Origin: Parapristionchus giblindavisi
Taxonomy: Eukaryota > Nematoda > Chromadorea > Rhabditida > Diplogasteridae
NCBI GenBank assembly: GCA_943737045.1
Contig: CALSFV010000219.1
Location: 248,001 to 312,000 of the forward strand
DNA length: 64,000 bases
Direction: 5' to 3'
Position 1 is the first letter of the stretch. Each line of letters begins with the position of its first letter. The notes under the pieces are model-generated. The model did no database searches. It was not told where the DNA came from and saw only the letters and a list, made by a program, of their open reading frames with translations. Shown piece after piece: positions 23,701 to 35,902 of this stretch. Made by a program: the position numbers and the translations under genes.

Positions 23701-26700
23701 TGGAATGATTAATCTTTCATATTCTGAAAGAGGCACTGAAATTGAAATGATCTAAAATTATTTAGTATCATCTGTGAGAACGGAGGTACAGCAATGTTCG
23801 GATTCTGTTCATGTTCTGCAGGATGGACCGGACTTTTCTGCGATATTGGTTAGTGACATTCTGTTGAATATATCATAGGAATTATTTATATTCAGCCCAA
23901 TGTACCGACGCCGCTGAACCTCCCAACTTCGGATACAACGTCGATATGGCCTTCCTTGTCGAGGTCACCAAGAGAGGAGTCGGACAGGTACTTAGCTTAA
24001 GTCATCGACCTTAACCTTAAACTTAACTTTAATCTTAAGATCCAAGCCCTCTCGACCGGTATCCAGGAGATCATCCGTGATGCACACAGTCAACATCCTG
24101 ATTGGATCGATAGAGTTGTTCTCATTGGATATAACTCATCTGGTAATTATTTTAATATCGTTTTCATGCTGCATTATTTTGATTCTAACGACTCTGGCGA
24201 CCATAATTTTCTCTGACTACAGAGTGGAGAGTAATAACAACTGATTGAGATATCATTGGTATGGTTGACGCTCCTATCACTGCTCCATCCAAGATCTACG
24301 ATGCCCTCAACGCATGGGGAGCATCCAATCCTTCTGATGACGGTAAGAATATTCAAGAAAATTTTAAAAATTATTTCAAAAATCTGTTTAATAAAAGAAG
24401 AATCCATTGTCAATTCATACTTATCTGATAAAGGTTTTAGATTACGATTCCTGTAAAAACGAATTCCAGGCTGTGTGGTACAAGTATGGGAGGCTATCTA
24501 CCAACTGATTCATGGAAGATCCGATGGACCTAACCCGAGACAACTTCCTGATAGATCGGTTAGTCAGGTTTTGGTATAACCGGGATCCCATGACACATCG
24601 GGATCCCATGACACATCGGGATCCCATGACACATCGGGATCCCATGACACATCGGGATCCCATGACACATCGGGATCCCATGACACATCGGGATCCCATG
24701 ACACATCGGGATCCCATGACACATCGGGATCCCATGACACATCGGGATCCCATGACACATCGGGATCCCATGACACATCGGGATCCCATGACACATCGGG
24801 ATCCCATGACACATCGGGATCCCATGACACATCGGGATCCCATGACACATCGGGATCCCATGACACATCGGGATCCCATGACACATCGGGATCCCATGAC
24901 ACATCGGGATCCCATGACACATCGGGATCCCATGACACATCGGGATCCCATGACACATCGGGATCCCATGACACATCGGGATCCCATGACACATCGGGAT
25001 CCCATGACACATCGGGATCCCATGACACATCGGGATCCCATGACACATCGGGATCCCATGACACATCGGGATCCCATGACACATCGGGATCCCATGACAC
25101 ATCGGGATCCCATGACACATCGGGATCCCATGACACATCGGGATCCCATGACACATCGGGATCCCATGACACATCGGGATCCCATGACACATCGGGATCC
25201 CATGACACATCGGGATCCCATGACACATCGGGATCCCATGACACATCGGGATCCCATGACACATCGGGATCCCATGACACATCGGGATCCCATGACACAT
25301 CGAGATCCCATGACACATCGGGATCCCATGACACATCGGGATCCCATGACACACCGGGATCCCATGACACATCGGGATCCCATGACACATCGGGATCCCA
25401 TGACACATCGGGATCCCATGACACATCGGGATCCCATGACACATCGGGATCCCATGACACATCGGGATCCCATGACACATCGGGATCCCATGACACATCG
25501 GGATCCCATGACACATCGGGATCCCATGACACATCGGGATCCCATGACACATCGGGATCCCATGACACATCGGGATCCCATGTGGGGAAGGGAATTCCGT
25601 GATAGTGTATTAATATTATCTTCTATACAATTCGTAGATCATCAACATCTTCGAAGCTTCGATCCCTGATAACCTCGCTGATCCTAAACAAGCCATCAAG
25701 ACCAGTGAGGAACTCCTCGAGTATAAGACCATCACGAATGTATTCCAAATGAGATCTGATACATCCGAATGGGTCTGTAACGGAAATCAGGTGAGGCTAT
25801 TTCATAAATTTATTGATTTTCTTCTAGAATTTTCTGCTCATTTCCATCAACTAATATTCGCTACTCTAACCGGTTTGGGTAATGCGGAGAGTTGCATCTT
25901 CGGTACTTCCTGATAAAAAAGATGTTTAATGTCATTACAGACCGACTTCATCTACCTTGAACAAGCAGCTCGTCGTGGAGACGGAAAGATGTACACTCTA
26001 TCCAATGATGATATTCCTAAGTAAGTTTTTTGTTGCATAAATTGAAGTCTTTTTCTAATATTTGAGAAATTTTCTATTGTTATTCTTAGTTTGCCCCACA
26101 CTTTCTATAATTCCTTGATTCAGGGCAATTCGTATGATTCCTACACTCTTCTCTTCTTCCATTGTCTACAAGTACCACGCTGACGATTGCACTGCTGGAC
26201 ACAACGTAATTGTTCTTTAAATATATTTATGTTTCACTTTGTCTTACATCCGTTTGTCTTATTATCCGTTTGTATGTGCTGTGTTCAATTCTCAGTACAT
26301 TCTGAATCCAGAAGCAGGTGGACACAATTTTTTGTTGAATACTTTAGGTTTTCTTCCCCGTGGATGCGTACACTCAGACCGTGTCAGCTATCGTCTTCGG
26401 ATACAAGGCCACCGTTGATCTTCTTCATTCTAATGGTTAGTTCATTTTAGAGCATAGACAGATTGGGGATATCGATGAATTACCAATCGATAATTGTCAA
26501 TTGTTGTTCATTAAAGGTGCCCAATTCGATAAGGAAGGACGTATCGAGATCTTCAGGAACGACGAACAACAAGTTATCGAATACAGAAATAGTATGTCTT
26601 AAAATTGTTTATATTCATATTTTCGATCCTTACAGTAAATGAATCAGTAAACATTTTTAATTATTATAGAATTTGTGACACCTCAAATTTGATCTTTGAT

Positions 26701-29700
26701 CGATGGATTTTTCAAAATAACATGATTAAATTGTAGCTTGTGACGATGATTGGCAGCCTCTATCTCAATACTGTATGTACTTCAACGCTGCACCCAACTA
26801 TGTTCAGGTAATTGTTTTTTTTATTTGTAAAATTTTTAATGATACTTTCAAATAACATTATGGTATGATGCTTTCCTTCCAGGCATGGGGAGTTGGTTCC
26901 GTTTACTGTGCTGCTCAGAACGGTTTCCTCACTGACGATATGAGTCAAGAGAAGCACGATTGGTTAACTGGTAACGCTCATAATAATAAGCTTCAATTAA
27001 TAAACGAAAAAATCGTGAGAAAGATTATGGCGAAGCTAGCTGAAGATATAGTTGACCAAAAAGTTGGCTGAAGTCACTTAAATTAATTAAATTGACTACC
27101 GTTGAAAAGTAAACTTGTTCACTAATTGTAACTGTAAACCTTTCCATTGCAGCCAATATGGGCAACCAGAAGGCTTGGCTCGGTCTCATCTATCAGAACG
27201 ATAAGTGGCAATTCCAATCCGACGGAGGAACACTTGTTCCCGTTCCATCCGGTATGTTTGACAATCGCTGGTCTTGATCTTTGATCTTTGATCTTTGACC
27301 TTTTGCAGGTATCAACTTCTGGAAGGACGGAAAGGTGCCAAATGGCAACTCTGGAACGTGCGCATACTTCGATCAAGGATTCTGGTAAGGAAGCATTCTC
27401 GGGAATTAGATGAGAACCTATGAATAAAAACCGACTGGATGATAACTACAGTACTGGCCAAAAGTATGTAACATTTGGTTTTTTCGCCATAACTTTTTCT
27501 CAACAAATCGAGTCCAGATTTTCAGAGATAATTTTGAGAGTGTTTTCACGTGTTTTACACAACAAATTAGCCCGGGTGAGCCCTTACTGTGAAATTTATT
27601 TAGAATTTCTCAAAAGTCACAAAAGTGAGATTTTCGTTTTCTTCGATTTCTTCTTAATTTTTTTCACTAATTTTGCTAGCAATGTGTGTTGAATCGATTT
27701 AAAAGCATGAGACGGATTCCTGGGAGCAAGAATCTACCGAGATCCTAGCGAGAATCCATTCGTCGTGAACGTCAGATGGGACTGTCACTGGCACTCTGTC
27801 ACAGCAGTTCCGAGAGACTGTTTCGACGATCCTGAAGGTCATCAAAACTTCAATCCGTGTTGAAACAATGAAGAAGGTTAATGTACGACCTCACAAGTCG
27901 ACCACGATATCGGATCGTCTGATTACCTGCATCTCGGAGAAACTGAGGCTCACTACAATGGACATCAAGCGAGCACTAGCGGAGTTTCGCTAAATTGAGG
28001 TCGCTAAAGATTCTAAACTTGACTGGAAAGATGTTTGAAAGACGGAAATGTGTCTCTTGAATATCGCCGCCTTCTTAATTCTCTTCACATGAACCAGGGA
28101 GTCAACCCCATCTTCAGAGAAGAAACCCCACAACATCACCCGGGCTAATTTGTTTTGTAGAACACGTGAAAACACTCTCAAAATTATCCCTGAAAAAAAA
28201 ACCAAATGTTACATACTTTTGGCCAGTACTGTATTTGCATATGAGAGATAAGCGCTAATGAATAGACATAGTATACAAATGATTATAATCCGGTTCTCAT
28301 TCATCGGTTCTCATCCGATATAGTGCTCATTCTCGGTAAGAAATGTATGTGATATATCAAGCGATTGAGTGATTTCTATAATTTTCAATAATATTAAAGT
28401 CATTCGAATAATTGTCTGCGTCAGGTATCCCGCCGACTGCAACAGCAAGTACCGTGTTGTATGCCAGAAGCACATGTTCGACTCCAACAATGAACCCTCC
28501 AATATTGATGATGGTAAGCTAATCTCATCTCTCAATTTTATGAATTACAGTTATTCTAAAACTAAATAGTTCAAAATTCAAATATATTAAAATAACAACT
28601 CAGATGACCTCGCTCCTGGCAAGTACTATCTCCAAGTGACCACTGATGGACCCAATCAAAATGGATGGAAGGGATGTGATGTTGAGGTATTATATAATGT
28701 TATCATATTCCATCAAATAAACTTTTCTCATCGATGCTTCGAAGAAATCATCGTCTTTTTTCATCTTCTAATAAGAAAATGTTCGAATCCAACGTGATCA
28801 TAGAAACATTTCGGTTTCGTCGTAACAAAACTAGTTCAGGTTCGTGTTCAATCTGATCTGAATGTTGAATTCGGATTCGTTGATGACCTCAGAAAGGACG
28901 AAGTTCATCCCGTCGCCAATGTTGATTCAGGTATCGTGTTATAATCCATATTGAATTATTGCATCTCTTTTAATCCTTTGCGTCTTATGATTCCGGAGAA
29001 ATTTTTTTATGCGATTTTCAGACTATCTAATACATTTTCCTCCATAAACATATTTTTTGAGGATCAATACACAATTTTTACGCAGCGGTTTCTGAGTTGA
29101 CTTCATTAACACGTACTTTGTAGACGCCAACAGAGTCGCCTCGACCATCTCGATTGGAAAGGAGAGAACCTTCACATCTCTGCTCAAATCAGTCCAGATT
29201 CGCTCTGATGACGATTCATCGACTCTTCTTGAAGCTGCCAACTTCCAGTAACACAAATTCTTTGACATACATGCGATTATTCACCCAATATCAATGATAT
29301 TTTAGAATGTTGATAAGATTTCAAGATACTTTTACGTTGAAGAAATAATTCGCTGAAAATCATTTAAAGAAAATGATCCTTTAAAGGGTCCGATTCGGTT
29401 GCGTCTACGATTTCATTTCCCAGCCATTCACTTGTGAGGAGACCAATGGAGATGATTTCTCCACTGTGGTTTGTTTTTTTATTGTATTTTTTGAAAAATA
29501 GGTTCGTCTTTTCTCATTAATTCATTCGATTCCAGCTCATCGGAATTGACGACACTGGAAACACCTTCCAGAGATATTCAACTTCTCTCTGCTACAAATG
29601 GCGTAAGTTTATTTGTTTTTATCGAATGGAATACTAGGAAGATAGTTTTTTTAGATTGCGGAATTTGGTGTACTATTATATTAGAGCAATAATAATCAAA

Positions 29701-32700
29701 ATGTTCAGAGGTTTGCTTCAACGGAGGAGTGTATTCCAATGGTGCCTGTCTCTGTCCTGATTACTACACCGGACCTGACTGTCGCACTCCACTCTGTCAG
29801 GTATAGCATAAATATTCCATTTTAGGTATTATATTTGAATGCATTTGGTCTACATTATTGGTTGTTTTCAGAACGGTGGAACACCAGCTGCAACAGGAAG
29901 AAAGTGTCACTGCACTAGTGGATTCGGAGGGGACTCTTGCCAGTATGGTGAGTGTTTTAATTATATTTATGAAAAATAAGTGATCAGATCAAAAATAAAT
30001 AATCAGAATATATTTTACAAGAAATAACAACTCAATGTGTTTTCTCTGATTTCCCGTGTGCCTGCTTCTACGTCTTTTAATTAAATATTTTCATTATTTC
30101 AGTCCAATGTGATTCTGATTCTCAAGCTTCATTTACCAATGAAGGAAAGGCACTCGTTCTCGTCATTGAAAAGAGTGAAAACACGGTTGATGCCATCAGA
30201 TCGGTAATATAGCTTACAATTATTTATACGTTATCACCCCAGTTCCGAAAGTTTGTCAGATCGGAAGTTTTTTCATAAACCGCAAACAAGTTTTTAGTAC
30301 TAATAATAACAAAACAATATACAGTTGGCCGACAACTTCAAGGACATCTATAACAAGATGTTGGCAAGATCAAGCACATGGATAGACAAGATTCTCATCG
30401 AAACATTCACAAGTAACTTTGAATATATCATCATTTGAGTGTGACTCGACAATGAAGTTATTGATGTGCAGGTTCGGGAGACATCGAGGACCTTGCACTG
30501 TACAACGATGTTGATGCCCTCATTGATCATCTAAGAAAGATCGCTGATGAATCAGCTGACCTTCCTGGTGCCTGTATGATGCCAATCTGGAAGTAAGATA
30601 TTCCTATGAAGGATATACTCTGACTCTATCTTATGATAATGATCTCTTACTGTCTGTGTGAGGGTGGTTTTAACTAGTTGCAATCCACTTCCAAGTAAAT
30701 TTCAACTGCCCCTACAGTGTTTATAATCTGAGAGAATACAATGAATTTTTTCAGTGCTCTCGGAGATATGTTCGGTAATGCCATGACCAAATACCTGGCT
30801 GGATCAGAAGTAAGTGATATTACTTACGAATTTATATGTTATCATTTTGAGATACACTTCATATTTCACTTTCAGGTCGTTCTAATTTCTGCTGGACCTC
30901 CTCTTGATGCTGATATCGATTCAGTTCATGCTGCTATGGAGAACGTTAGTTACTTTCAGTCATCTCACATATCTTATCCTTCTATTCAGTTCGACACTCA
31001 AACTCCCGTTCTTGACTTCATTCATGTGGAGACAGTTCAATGTAACATATCCGACTGGACCAAGGTATACCTTCAATATTTAAACCTTTACTTTATAAGT
31101 ACAATAATATATTGTTTGAAAAAAACTCTGTAAACATTGTACGAAACTCTTCCTCTATACCAAATATGCCAAGAGTCGTATTGAAAGTGGTTCGTGCCAT
31201 AATTGTTCAAAAAATATTTTTCAGGGTCTCGGAGACTTTGCCAACTTCGTCTCATCCACTGGTGGAACTATGTTCCGTGCCAATCAGACTCATTTCGGAC
31301 AGGTATCAACATTATGATCTTTGATCTTTGGTCTTATGATCTTTGATCTCAACCAGGGTATGGCTGCCTTCCTCCCTACTCGTTACGCCGCCCAAAGACT
31401 GTCAGCCAGTGACAATACCAACTGTCAACAGAACAATATGTACATTCAGGTAGAACAAATGAACAAAGATTAATTATTAAAGATTAATTTATTACAACAT
31501 TTCTTTTGTCTCGTATGGAAACTTATTCCATCTCCATATGTGAGGATGTTGTAATTTACCTTTTTTCTCTTTTTCATAAATTTAGCGAATTTAGATCGAC
31601 GCCGGAATCACTGATTTCTATGTGATGGTTGGAGGACAGGGAGCATCAACATCCATTATGACTCCAACTAATCGTAAGTTAATTATTATGAAACAATCAA
31701 CAGGTCATATCTGTGATGTCAGCGACACTGAAAATAGTGCTAAAAGAAACTACGTCTTAAAATATCACCGATGAGTTAAAACAACCGAGAAAAGTGTTAA
31801 ATATAACATTTGGTAGAATTTCAAGACTGAATGACACATCTCACATTTGTATGATCTATGATTTCAGTTCATCAGGATGTTGAACAAATCTGGACCTCTG
31901 ATGAGCAAAGTCTATGGCACGTATCTCCTCAGTATCCTGGTATCTACAGTGTATTGGTGAGGGTTTATTTTGTTTCAGACAATGCTCTTCTCTCCATGAC
32001 AATGGTTGAGCATTGTGGACTTGAGATAAGTTCTGCAAAAATGATCACGAACTTTTAAAACTCAATAATTTTACAACAATTTAATCTTTAAGATCTCATC
32101 GACTGGTCAAGCATGTTTCCCCGTCGTTTATGGTTCAGGAGGAGCTCAAATCTTTATGGGATTCATTCAGGATAACAACAGAAAGGACACACCTAAGCCT
32201 TATGCTGTATATGGAGGTTAATAAGTTTCTTATCCTTTGATATTTTGAACTGTAAAAAAGGATTCATTCAACTAAACTATTTTTTAAATGAAAATAGATG
32301 TTTTCAGTCGTAAACTATCCAGTCTTCTATCTTCTTGATTCGAAGAACAGCAATCAATCAACGACTGAGACGATCTACATGGCTGATATGACTAGACAGA
32401 GCTTCACTGTTAGTCCTTCATCTTTCCAGACCACACTAGCAAATGTTTTAGTCAAAATTATTCGATTAGACGAAGAGTTGCTTTCGCCTTTTTAACTTGA
32501 TTTCATATAAAAAACTATAGATGGATGATGACTAAAAGAGAAATATAAATACAATGAATGAATAATCAGGGACTTCTCGATACCCCATACACTTCTGATG
32601 TTGACCAAAGAGTGGGATGTTCATACAATTACGTTGGAAAGGCCTTCACTTGTCAATTCAACAACGAGTATATCACACTCTCTGCTAGGTGAGTACATTT

Positions 32701-35502
32701 AAGCTCCGTTCTCTACACTGAATATATTGACGTTACTTTCTGTTCTCTCAATCAGTATCGTCAAAACGAAATAAAGTGAAACATTTAAGACAAATTGTGA
32801 TAAATTTGACAAAAGTTTACTAGATTCTGAAAAAATTGTATCATGTTATCTAAACATAGTTGTTATTTATATTAGATGACAGTAGGAATTTCTAAACAAG
32901 ATCGCGAAAATGTTTTAAGATGAAAATGCTCGCTTTCAGCGGAGTCGATGCATACAACCAAGTATTCACTCGTCAAACCAGCTCTTGGTGTAAGACCGAC
33001 AACCCGACCACTGGAACGACCAAGCCCCCAACCACCGGACCGACAACCTCGGCTGCCCCGAGTAAGTAGACTCTACCCATTCTGTGTATATCTCTAGATA
33101 CACTCAGTCATTGTATGTTATGTGTCCGTTACGCTTCGCTTAGAATTGTAGATTATCAATCGATAAACGCTTCAAACAATATTTGTTTCGCTCACAGCAT
33201 TGTTCCCCTTCACACCCAAACATATCAAAGGAACATTTTGAGTGAGAGAGCTCTCTCTGTAGAAAGAACTTTGTCATGCTTGTATCACACTCTTGAATAG
33301 TCACCGAATTTAGCCACAACCGGGCCCATCGTATCTACCATGTCTACCGTGAAGACTACAACACCTACTAAGCCAACAACCTCTGGTCCTTCAACTACTC
33401 GAACTCCCTCTCCTACCATCCATGAGACATCACCTACTGTACCAACTACTACAACAAAGCCACCAACAACCACAACAGACTCTGCCTCCATTCAATCGAT
33501 CATGACTCTAGTCACCATCCTTATCATAACCTTAATGATTTAGTCCCTAAGTCTAAGTCTCAGTCTGTCTATTCATCTCATCTTATTAAGTCATAGCAGA
33601 TCGAATTGAGCTCTTTCGCTTCTATTGTACTCTACTATGACCGAATAAATGAGATTCCTTTGTTGTCTTTGTCTAATGCACCTTAGAAATATGAACATCT
33701 AAGATCAAAGAACATACACAATGAAGATTAATTTTAGAGAAAATTCCTGGGCCTTTGTGGGTAGGGAAGTGTACACATAGCAAAATTTGTTCGCAATCAA
33801 TAGGAAGTTGATTTTATTCTGAATACAGCCACGCCCGCTCCGACTCCTGGAACCATTCAATTCGATATTCTTTTCATCGTCGATGAGACAGAAGACGAGA
33901 GTTTCCTACCTGATGTGGTAAGTATCGTACTTTTAGAGAAAAACATGATAACTCTTTTTGAACACCAATTTGTGTTTCACATATTGTAACAAAACTTCTA
34001 AATTAATGCTCAAAATATTTAGTGTAATATCTTATTTAGATATGATTATATCTTATTTAGATATGATTACTATATATCACTATGACTATATTACTATGAT
34101 TATCACTTGTAATGCTATTTATTGTGGTCAACCTAGTACAAAGGGATCATGCATACAGAGGCAGAATTTTTTTCTAAAACTTTCAGTTTCTTTCTTTTGT
34201 ATGGCTTCCAGGGACATGTCAACAGTTTTCAAGAGCACGTGTTAATCAAATAATCAAGTAATATTCAGGCCGAGCCATTCATCGATAGTGTTCTCTCCAT
34301 ATTCACAACCAGTCAGAGATATGCCAGAGTTGGTCTGATCACGATGCCTCAAAAAGCGGTATGCCCATTTCTTTATACAATTGATTGCAAAACTGAAAAA
34401 TGTAACTTACGCTAAGGGGATGAGCTGAAACGAAATTAAAAATATGAATCAATAAACGATCAGTAAAAATCGGTTAATAATCAATAATATATTAATAATC
34501 AATCAATAATCAGGGTTTGAGTATGCCAGTGGCGTTCCTCTCATCCATCGATAGTGTAGCTGCACTCAACGAGGATCTCATCTCACTTGAGGATTTCCAT
34601 GTCCAAGGAACCAATGAATATCTCACTCAGTGAGTTATACAATCACAATTACATTATATTAATCAATTGTTCTGGGTTTTGAGTTAGGGTTAAGAGTGAT
34701 TGATAGTTAGTTAGTTATAACCAAAAGTGTCTTTATTGTCATTCAAAATTTTGCGTAATCACAATGACTCAATGATATTTCTCAGTGTTTCTTTTGTCCT
34801 CGGTTTCAATTCAATTCTCTCATTCTTAGGGCACTTCAATTCGCCAATGATCCTTTGAAGTATCGTCAAGAAGAACATGGATACAGATCTCAGATCAACA
34901 ATCACGTTATTGTACTCCTTACGGCTAAGAACAAGTGTGTCTAATATTGATTACCCCGAATATAGAATTTACAGGCTTTTAAAAATGTTATTATCAATGA
35001 CTTCAACTTTTATTTTTACTATTTGATTTAGAGTATGCAAGAAACACTAGCAACAATTTTACATTTGAAATATGATACATGAAACAATGAAATATTTTGT
35101 TTGATTGTCCAAAGTAATGCAACATTCTCAGATTCGCTGATAAGGACGGCGCCATGACTGAAATTCAGAAGATCATCAAGGACAACACTTATGGTCTCAT
35201 CGCTGTCGGATATGGTAATGCCGGAGACTGGAGCGATCTTTCTGTGAGATAGTTAATCTTTGATCTTTATCCTTCAGTTTTGATCTTTGATCTTTGATCT
35301 CTATCAGGATATCGCTGGTGACTGTGTAGAGACAGCTTCCAACAAGGATGCACTCATCAACGATGTCGCACCATTCATTCAGACTAAGATTTGGAACGCA
35401 ACGTGAGTTGATCTTTGATCTTTGCAACTTGATCTTTGATCTTCGATCTTTTGCAGATTCAACGGAGGCATGTACTGCGCTCCTTCTGTCAAGCTCTACT
35501 AA
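17760..35502 (+). CDS. Giant secreted modular protein: EGF, vWA-like and C-type lectin domains (IRG-7-like)
   Basis: About 60 short exons join in phase to roughly 2200 residues. It opens with a signal peptide (MRSVLVVALLATLACLATA) and a furin-like RKKR near residue 64. Three long modules follow, each a beta-type region, a pair of EGF-like repeats (for example CLCQPHYSGSHCE), and a vWA-like domain. EGF pairs lie near residues 340-398, 840-892 and 1485-1537; vWA-like domains near 400-590, 900-1080 and 1540-1740. A C-type lectin domain is near 1183-1310 (CDDDWQPL, AWLGLIY, YRVVCQKH) without an EPN or QPD sugar motif. A Thr/Pro linker precedes a fourth vWA domain (ILFIVDETED, residues about 1990-2200). 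vWA metal-site DxSxS is not evident. The order resembles the C. elegans immune protein IRG-7, which I recall has these domains; orthology is inference. Stop is TAA at 35500-35502 with AATAAA at 35623. Confidence 0.82.
19508..19630. repeat. Palindromic MITE (family D), TTTAAAGGGA ends
   Basis: TTTAAAGGGAACGTAACCTC at the left is inverted at the right (GAGGTCACGCTCCCTTTAA). The whole 120-base unit can fold on itself. A second copy is at 46004-46120. This one is in an intron of the large secreted protein gene. A related but different Pol-II-silent block with AGAGAGTGCAACC-type arms follows directly (to about 19750). Confidence 0.6.
24581..25582. repeat. 18-bp minisatellite, about 55.7 copies, intronic
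   Basis: The unit CGGGATCCCATGACACAT repeats without interruption for 1002 bases. I see only two variant units, one with CGAGATCCC near 25301 and one with CACCGGG near 25353. Each unit holds the 8-base palindrome GGGATCCC (a BamHI site). Because 18 is a multiple of three and the unit has no stop in four frames, long false frames run across it on both strands. True exons end at about 24558 (ATAGATCG/GTTAG) and resume at about 25639 (TCGTAG/ATCATC), and they join in phase, so the array is intron. Confidence 0.95.
27268..27303 (+). repeat. GATCTTT heptamer run just before a 3' splice site
   Basis: Four GATCTTT-type heptamers in tandem are followed within eight bases by the acceptor TTTTGCAG of the next exon. 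Similar runs occur through the window (see findings). Confidence 0.6.
27447..28233. mobile_element. Deleted Tc1-like transposon in an intron of the large secreted protein gene
   Basis: The ends TACAGTACTGGCCAAAAGTA and the inverse are flanked by TA; the inverted similarity runs about 150 bases and shares ACACAACAAATTAGCCCGGG or a close form. This end resembles C. elegans Tc1 ends (CAGTGCTGGCCAAAAAG). Inside are broken transposase pieces: a plus-strand stretch from about 27710 and a minus-strand VMLWGFFSEDGVDSLVHVKR at about 28025-28135, which recalls the VMVWGxFSxxG block of Tc1 transposases. At 787 bases it is about half length and cannot code for an active enzyme. Confidence 0.75.
32756..32935 (+). 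repeat. Partial copy of MITE family A next to a 3' splice site
   Basis: CGTCAAAACGAAATAAAGTG and GACAAAAGTTTAC match the left end of the element at 3466, and AAGATCGCGAAAATG matches the region before its right end. It ends a few bases before the acceptor at about 32940, so the element appears to have supplied part of the intron's 3' side. Confidence 0.55.
33314..33543 (+). CDS. Alternative last exon: Thr/Pro stalk with hydrophobic, GPI-type tail
   Basis: The exon ending with donor GT at about 33062 leaves one base, A. Two acceptors restore the same frame: ...TTTAG/CCACAAC at 33314 and ...ATACAG/CCACGCC at 33829. The first gives a mucin-like stalk (TTTTKPPTTTTDSASIQS) and a hydrophobic end (MTLVTILIITLMI) followed by TAG at 33541-33543. 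A polyadenylation signal AATAAA lies at 33644. A short hydrophobic tail with no basic residues after it is typical of a GPI anchor signal. The alternative product, about 2060 residues, would therefore be tethered to the cell surface and lack the fourth vWA domain. Both isoforms are predicted from sequence only. Confidence 0.7.
33644..33649 (+). other. Polyadenylation signal, short isoform
   Basis: AATAAA lies 100 bases after the TAG of the alternative last exon and ahead of the exon at 33829, as expected if the anchored form ends here. Confidence 0.55.
35250..35308 (+). repeat. GATCTTT heptamer runs filling a whole intron
   Basis: The intron between exons ending at about 35245 and starting at 35309 consists almost wholly of GATCTTT-like heptamers (GATCTTTATCC, then GATCTTTGATCTTTGATC) and ends CTATCAG. 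The next intron (35404-35456) has the same build. Confidence 0.6.
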
Positions 35503-35622
35503 CTATTTACATAGTGCATCGTTGCTCATTCATTCTGTTGATAAAATAATTTCGTTTACTCTTTTTGTTCATTCGGTTTACCTTTTGTTCTTCATTATAT
35601 TTTGATCTGCAATACACTGAAG

Positions 35623-35628
35623 AATAAA
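35623..35628 (+). other. Polyadenylation signal, long isoform
   Basis: AATAAA lies 120 bases after the TAA of the vWA-tailed form. Confidence 0.5.
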
Positions 35629-35902
35629 GACATTTCAGGACACGTTGTCAGATCTTAAGAAAATCGTTACCAAAAGAGACCACTTTGTTATCTTTGTGTA
35701 CTTCACAATGTTTATAAATTTTAATAAGTTTGACGAACCTAAGAAGTACAATTTTAGGCAATGCAATTGATTCCTGCTAATCAATGGTTGTAGTTGAGGC
35801 AATGAGCGAGAGAATTCGTGATAGTTAGAGATCACAGAGTGTTAGAGAGTAGGGAAAGATGAACAAACTGAAAGAGAAGAGTATACGAGAAGAGTGTCGA
35901 CG

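Noticed and set aside
24581..25582. CRISPR array
   Set aside because: Units are contiguous with no unique spacers, no cas genes are present, and the genome is eukaryotic.
24442..25669. Long reading frames of 334-385 residues on both strands with six-residue repeats
   Set aside because: They are translations of the 18-bp minisatellite, which is open because 18 is divisible by three. Flanking true exons join in phase without it.
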